From: DASSSY01 sp035708205
GTDB lineage: Bacteria > Bacteroidota > Bacteroidia > Chitinophagales > Chitinophagaceae
Direction: 5' to 3'
DNA length: 64,000 nt
Assembly: GCA_035708205.1 (NCBI GenBank)
Contig: DASSSY010000006.1
Span: forward strand, 517,344-581,343
Part shown: piece by piece, positions 60,248-64,000 of the stretch
Layout of the letters: the number at the start of each line of letters is the position of its first letter
Numbering within the stretch: the first letter of the stretch is position 1
Notes under the pieces: generated by a model
Database searches by the model: none
What the model was told of the DNA's origin: nothing
The model's input: only the letters and a program-made list of their open reading frames with translations
Position numbers and translations under genes: made by a program

Positions 60248-63235
60248 ATGGACCGGTTTTTTCTACTGAGAAAAACACGCTTGTACTTGTGCTTCCTGCT
60301 GGCCGGAATGGTTTCTTTTCATCCGGCAAAGGCGCAGCTCGCGCCCGCACGTTATAACCGTTTTAATGACCATACCTGCCGTTGGCGGGTTTTGTCCACA
60401 TCCGCGTATGACCTTTATTTTCCCGACGGCTATGACAGCCTGGCCGCCTTTGCCTCCCGGCGCCTCCCGGCCATCATGCGGGACGTTAAAAAGGCTACCG
60501 GCGGCGCTTTGGAGCAGCCGCCCAATATTATTATTTACCCCTCGCTGACGCAATCTTACGAGAGCAATGTGGGCATGAACGATGCCGGGGTACAGGCCTT
60601 TCCCACCATAACGCTGAAAGGCAACCGGGTAACCCTGGCGTTCAACGGTGCTTATGAACAGTTCCTGGAAGAGCTGAGAACGGCCTGGGTAAAGATGGTT
60701 TGGGAAAATGCCTTTAAAAATGACCCGGAAGAGCAGGCAGGCAATAAAAAGCTGCTGATACCCGATTGGTATAAAGAGGGCAGCATCCGCTATTTCTCGG
60801 AAGGCTGGCCCCTGGAGAGGGAAAACGAGCTCCTGGCGCTTTCCCGGGAGCTTCAGCCCCGAAGCTGGAACGATATGGCCGCCGCTGGTCCCGCCCTGGC
60901 GGGGCAGGCCTTTTGCTATTATCTGTCAGAGCGGTACCGGGAAGACGCGGCTAAGCAGGTCTTTTTCCAGCTCCGGAACGGCAAATCGCTGGCCCGCGCC
61001 GCCCGGCTGATCGCCAAACGGCCGCTGCCCAACCTGGAGGCGGCCTGCTTTGAATTTTATCAAAAACGGTTTGCGGCATATCCTTATCAATGCTCAGTTG
61101 CTGACAGTATGGTAAAGGATAAAAAGAAAGAAGAGGGAAAAATGATTTCATCAGCCAATAGTCCCGACAAAAAAAGTAAAGCCCGCGTCATAGAAAAAGG
61201 CAACTACCGTACCGTTTACCTCCAAACCGGAAATAAGCCGCCGGTCAGGGTTTTACGCTACGCGCTTCCGCCCTGGCTGAGCGATCACGGCCATGACCCG
61301 TACCCGCTTATCGCCTGGGAAGACAACGATGTCTTGCTGGCGGCCCTGCCGGTAAAAGGGCGGATCCAAGTGCGGCGGTTCGGCGCCGGCGGAAGGGAAA
61401 GGGATTTTAACACCCTCTACGGTGTGGACGGCCTTACCGCTTTAAAGGCTGAGGATAAGGGCCATTGGCTGCTGGACGCTTTCCGCAAAGGGAAGAGCGA
61501 CATTGTCCGCTACGATACCCGGAGGTTGCGGTATGGCCCGGTAACGGACGACGAGGCCGATAACACGGAGCTCAGCCTGCTGTCAATTGATGGTAAAGAA
61601 ATGATGGCCTACCGCTCAGGGTTCCCGGCAGACAGCCTCTGGCATCCCGATACGGCAGCTAAACGTTACGGTATTTACCTGGAAGACCTCAGCGGCAAGG
61701 GAAGAAGTGTTGCTGTTAACGGCGGAAAATTACTGTTGGCCGATTCGGATTACCGGCAATGGCATCAGCCGGCATTATTAAAGGACAACAAAATAGCCGT
61801 CGGAAGCTATAGGAACGGCTTTATCCACCGGGACACGCTTCCGCTGAACGGCATTTCCGGGGCGGCTAAAGATACTGGCCAACCGGTTTCGCCCTGGCTG
61901 AAAGAATACCGGCAACGGCAGCGGGCAGCAGACAGCCTTAAGGCCTTAGAACTGAAATTAAAGGAACGGGATGTGTCGCTTTTGGGAAAGATGCTGAGGC
62001 AGGGCAGCGAGCAGGGGTCTTACCAGGATCACGAGGACAGCGTCCGCCGGGCTTTAGCCTATGCGCCCGAAAAGGTAAAGCCTTATATCCTGCAATTGTA
62101 CAGCGCGTATTTTATCGCCGGGATCAATAATGATTATTACATCAACCGCTACCAGCCTTTCCGGACCCACCTGGGCGCCTTTAAATTCCCGGAGGTCGGC
62201 GCGATGGCGCGGGGCGGCTTCAGCGACCTGTTCGACAACCACCGGTTCAATATGGGCTACCGGATGCCTACCGGCACAGAGGGCAGCGATTTCTTTTTCC
62301 GGTATGAGAATACCACCCGGGAACCGGATTGGCATGTCTTGTTTTTCCGGAGCGTGCAAAGCCTGCAGCCTGACCCCGACAGGGACTGGAAAGACGCGCA
62401 GGGGCGTACTTACCCGGCAGCGGCCAAAGTAAAGACCCAGTACTATGAGCTGGGCGTCCATTTCCCGCTGACCTATGACATGTCGCTCAACTTCCAGGCC
62501 GCCGCCCGGGGCGACCGGACGGTATTCTTAGCGACGGATAAATACAGCCTGGACTTTGACGACCTGGCACAATGGTGGAGCATCAGCACCTTGTCTTTTG
62601 CCATCAATAAAACACAGGCCTTACCGGTTTTATTTTTAAAGAAAGGCTGGGCGGCAAAGCTGGTAACCGATGGCATGCTGGCGCTTGAAAGGCCGTCCAC
62701 CATATTGTACGGGGCGCAGCTGGAGCTCGGGGACCACCAGCCGCTGGGCAAAGGCATTAACCTGGTCACCCGGGTGCGGGCCGGGTACAGCGGCGGCCAA
62801 AGCCATATCCTCTACAATTTCGGTGGCCTGGACAACAATATCGTGCCGGGGGTGGACAGCACGGTCATCTTCCGCCAGGACGCGCCCTACGCCTTCCAGA
62901 CGCTGGTCACGCCTTTCCGGGGCTATAGGCAAAACAGCCTCTACGGCAACCGTTACGGCCTGCTGAGCCTGGACCTGTACGCGCCTTTGTTCCAAAAGCT
63001 GGTCCCTTTACAAACTTCCTTTACCGCCCTGGATGAATTGCAGCTGGGGCTCTTTACGGACATGGCCACGGCAGCGGGCCCGGGGGCCGTCAACGCCCGG
63101 GCCGTAAAAGATACCAAAGCTTCATTCGGGCTTAGCGCCAGGACCCTGCTGGCCGGTTACCCCGTTCGCTTTGACCTGGCCTGGCCGGGTAGCTTAGACA
63201 AAAAGCCGGTGTGGTACCTGTCGCTGAGCTTATAG
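60248..63235 (+). CDS. Large surface protein: degenerate gluzincin-like domain, propeller and C-terminal barrel
   Basis: The 995-residue product has a signal peptide ending PAKAQ. The first third resembles the peptidase-MA/gluzincin fold: the downstream element IPDWYKEGSIRYFSEGW (about 171-187) is kept, but the expected HExxH helix reads LEELRTAWVKMVWENAF without histidines, so it is not catalytic. The middle (about 300-560) has short repeats with W/D/G pattern suggesting a TolB/PD40-like propeller. The last 330 or so residues are barrel strands ending VWYLSLSL. It probably forms an outer-membrane barrel with an external or periplasmic domain. Role unknown. Confidence 0.72.
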   Translation: MDRFFLLRKTRLYLCFLLAGMVSFHPAKAQLAPARYNRFNDHTCRWRVLSTSAYDLYFPDGYDSLAAFASRRLPAIMRDVKKATGGALEQPPNIIIYPSLTQSYESNVGMNDAGVQAFPTITLKGNRVTLAFNGAYEQFLEELRTAWVKMVWENAFKNDPEEQAGNKKLLIPDWYKEGSIRYFSEGWPLERENELLALSRELQPRSWNDMAAAGPALAGQAFCYYLSERYREDAAKQVFFQLRNGKSLARAARLIAKRPLPNLEAACFEFYQKRFAAYPYQCSVADSMVKDKKKEEGKMISSANSPDKKSKARVIEKGNYRTVYLQTGNKPPVRVLRYALPPWLSDHGHDPYPLIAWEDNDVLLAALPVKGRIQVRRFGAGGRERDFNTLYGVDGLTALKAEDKGHWLLDAFRKGKSDIVRYDTRRLRYGPVTDDEADNTELSLLSIDGKEMMAYRSGFPADSLWHPDTAAKRYGIYLEDLSGKGRSVAVNGGKLLLADSDYRQWHQPALLKDNKIAVGSYRNGFIHRDTLPLNGISGAAKDTGQPVSPWLKEYRQRQRAADSLKALELKLKERDVSLLGKMLRQGSEQGSYQDHEDSVRRALAYAPEKVKPYILQLYSAYFIAGINNDYYINRYQPFRTHLGAFKFPEVGAMARGGFSDLFDNHRFNMGYRMPTGTEGSDFFFRYENTTREPDWHVLFFRSVQSLQPDPDRDWKDAQGRTYPAAAKVKTQYYELGVHFPLTYDMSLNFQAAARGDRTVFLATDKYSLDFDDLAQWWSISTLSFAINKTQALPVLFLKKGWAAKLVTDGMLALERPSTILYGAQLELGDHQPLGKGINLVTRVRAGYSGGQSHILYNFGGLDNNIVPGVDSTVIFRQDAPYAFQTLVTPFRGYRQNSLYGNRYGLLSLDLYAPLFQKLVPLQTSFTALDELQLGLFTDMATAAGPGAVNARAVKDTKASFGLSARTLLAGYPVRFDLAWPGSLDKKPVWYLSLSL

Positions 63236-63241
63236 GATGGC

Positions 63242-63643
63242 TTATTTTTTCTTTGGCTGGTCTTCCCGGGATCTGAGCATCCTTTCCAGCAGCTCGTTTT
63301 TTTCCTTTTCGCTTTTTAAAAGCGCATCATATAGCTCAACTATTTTTTCGATAGGGTTAAACGTGCAATTAAAATTAAACCCTGAATTATCATTCATGTT
63401 TTCTACATGGATGACTACAGCTTCGTCATTAAATTTCCTTATCACTTCCGCGGTGACGCCTAAGGCCCCGGCCACCTGCTCCAGCCGTTCATCATCCAGG
63501 GTATCGCTTTGCTCTATTTTAGACAGCAGTTGCCTTGAAATACCCAGCTCGTTGGCTAAGGTCTCCTGTTTGATGCCTTTCAGGCGGCGGATCCTTTCAA
63601 TATTCCGGCCGATGGAGGCCGGTTCGTGAACAGCGTGGCGCAT
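63242..63643 (-). CDS. XRE-family helix-turn-helix regulator
   Basis: The 133-residue product has an N-terminal HTH: IGRNIERIRRLKGIKQETLANELGISRQLLSKIEQSDTLDDERLEQVAGAL (about 11-61). A short linker and a C-terminal coiled-coil-like helix follow (ELYDALLKSEKEKNELLERMLRSRE). It is probably a dimeric DNA-binding regulator. It lies convergent with the large surface protein, 6 nt from it. A perfect inverted repeat (63704-63718) upstream of its promoter may be its own operator. Confidence 0.88.
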   Translation of the reverse strand: MRHAVHEPASIGRNIERIRRLKGIKQETLANELGISRQLLSKIEQSDTLDDERLEQVAGALGVTAEVIRKFNDEAVVIHVENMNDNSGFNFNCTFNPIEKIVELYDALLKSEKEKNELLERMLRSREDQPKKK

Positions 63644-63663
63644 AAGATGAGATTGTGACCATC

Positions 63664-63671
63664 CAAAATTA
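63664..63671 (-). promoter_or_regulatory. -7 promoter element of the XRE regulator gene
   Basis: On the minus strand this reads TAATTTTG (TAnnTTTG). The ATG is 21 nt downstream, giving a short leader. Confidence 0.45.
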
Positions 63672-63703
63672 AGGAATTATGATGACAAAATGCCGGCCTT
63701 TGG

Positions 63704-63718
63704 CTTACAAAATGTAAG
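63704..63718. promoter_or_regulatory. Inverted repeat upstream of the XRE regulator
   Basis: CTTACA-AAA-TGTAAG is a perfect inverted repeat with 6-bp arms, about 35 bp upstream of the regulator's -7 element. It is a plausible autoregulatory operator. Confidence 0.4.
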
Positions 63719-63837
63719 GTTAAGCCTTTCCGGCGCTGGCAAACGCCCGGGATATGGTCAAACGGGGAAGGGGACGACGGCTGGGCGTCACCTTACCGGT
63801 TGCCACAAAAAAGAGGACAAAACGCCACTAAAAAAAA

Positions 63838-63868
63838 TTTGGCTTTTTAGAAAACCTTTATACATTTG
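63838..63868 (+). promoter_or_regulatory. Complete Bacteroidota promoter pointing off the window edge
   Basis: TTTG (63838-63841) and TACATTTG (63861-63868) are spaced by exactly 19 bp. A rightward transcript starting near 63875 is expected. An ATG at 63954 opens a short frame that runs off the edge and cannot be identified; a CCCGGTA / TACCGGG hairpin overlaps it. Confidence 0.65.
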
Positions 63869-64000
63869 TGCCCGAACTGTTGGAGAAAAGAAATTGTTTA
63901 ACAGCTTTCTTTATCGTTTTATTAAAGCTTCTCCGGCAGTCCCGCCCCTTACCATGAAAACCCGCCCGGTAGGCGTACCGGGAGAACCTTTTTGCCCGCG

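Noticed and set aside
63237..63629. 130-codon plus-strand frame opposite the XRE regulator
   Set aside because: It is the complementary reading of the HTH gene; low-complexity Ser-rich product with no domain.
1..64000. CRISPR arrays, intact insertion sequences, prophage or integrase genes
   Set aside because: No regularly spaced repeats, transposase, integrase or phage structural motifs were seen on either strand.

Overview
The window looks like a chromosomal segment of an aerobic, mostly non-fermenting Bacteroidota, most likely a Chitinophagaceae-type member. Directly visible signs are: TAnnTTTG (-7) promoter elements in front of many genes, with almost no Shine-Dalgarno sequences; a type IX secretion (T9SS) C-terminal sorting domain on a thermolysin-like protease, plus the decayed relic of a second T9SS cargo; a GldB lipoprotein; plug-less TonB-receptor-like barrels; a fused alpha/beta E1 dehydrogenase; tRNA genes without an encoded CCA end; and oxygen-dependent HemF. 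No plasmid, prophage, CRISPR array or intact insertion sequence was seen.

Layout. 0-7 kb: envelope genes (HU-CCDC81 protein cut by the window edge, plug-less barrel, large TPR protein), a zinc metallopeptidase and a thioredoxin-fold protein. 7-14.4 kb: two leftward haem operons, hemF-[four-helix-bundle gene]-hemB and hemA-hemC-hemD-hemE, with a lone hisI between them. 14.6-26 kb: E1 dehydrogenase, a GNAT/racemase pair, an FAD-linked oxidase, a glycosyltransferase, queA, the N-terminal half of a split CarB, and a T9SS pseudogene. 26-34 kb: tRNA-Gln, thyA, etfBA, tRNA-Asn, a sodium:solute symporter, a KAS-III-like enzyme and a thioesterase. 34-52 kb: miaB, a sigma-54 activator, the T9SS M4 protease, recX, apaG, a CDF transporter, a UbiA prenyltransferase, tsaD, trmN6, an Omp28-like lipoprotein, an EamA exporter, gldB, DUF3078, scpA, an outer-membrane barrel and hsp20. 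52-59.3 kb: a DNA-damage mutagenesis cassette. 59.3-64 kb: surface proteins and a small HTH regulator.

The most coherent system is the damage cassette. A self-cleavable LexA/CI-like repressor (HTH plus S24, with an Ala-Gly site and a Ser/Lys dyad) is divergent from a dinB - dnaE2 - DEDDh/GIY-YIG nuclease operon. A perfect inverted repeat lies in the shared 64-bp promoter region. The repressor overlaps by GTGA a frameshifted gene resembling pyrimidine-dimer DNA glycosylase. Together they look like an SOS mutasome in which a two-nuclease fusion takes the place of an ImuA-type partner.

Other points worth a second look are: (i) a four-helix-bundle (S23) gene bounded by imperfect terminal inverted repeats of about 26 bp, sitting inside a haem operon like an inserted cassette; (ii) a pair of diverged structured repeats of about 137 bp, each downstream of an intrinsic terminator; (iii) split CarB; (iv) solitary HisI; (v) inverted-repeat operator candidates at the hemA, M4-protease and HTH-regulator promoters; (vi) a very stable hairpin at the predicted 5' end of the ubiA-like mRNA. 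All functional assignments rest on motif recognition by eye; no database search was run.
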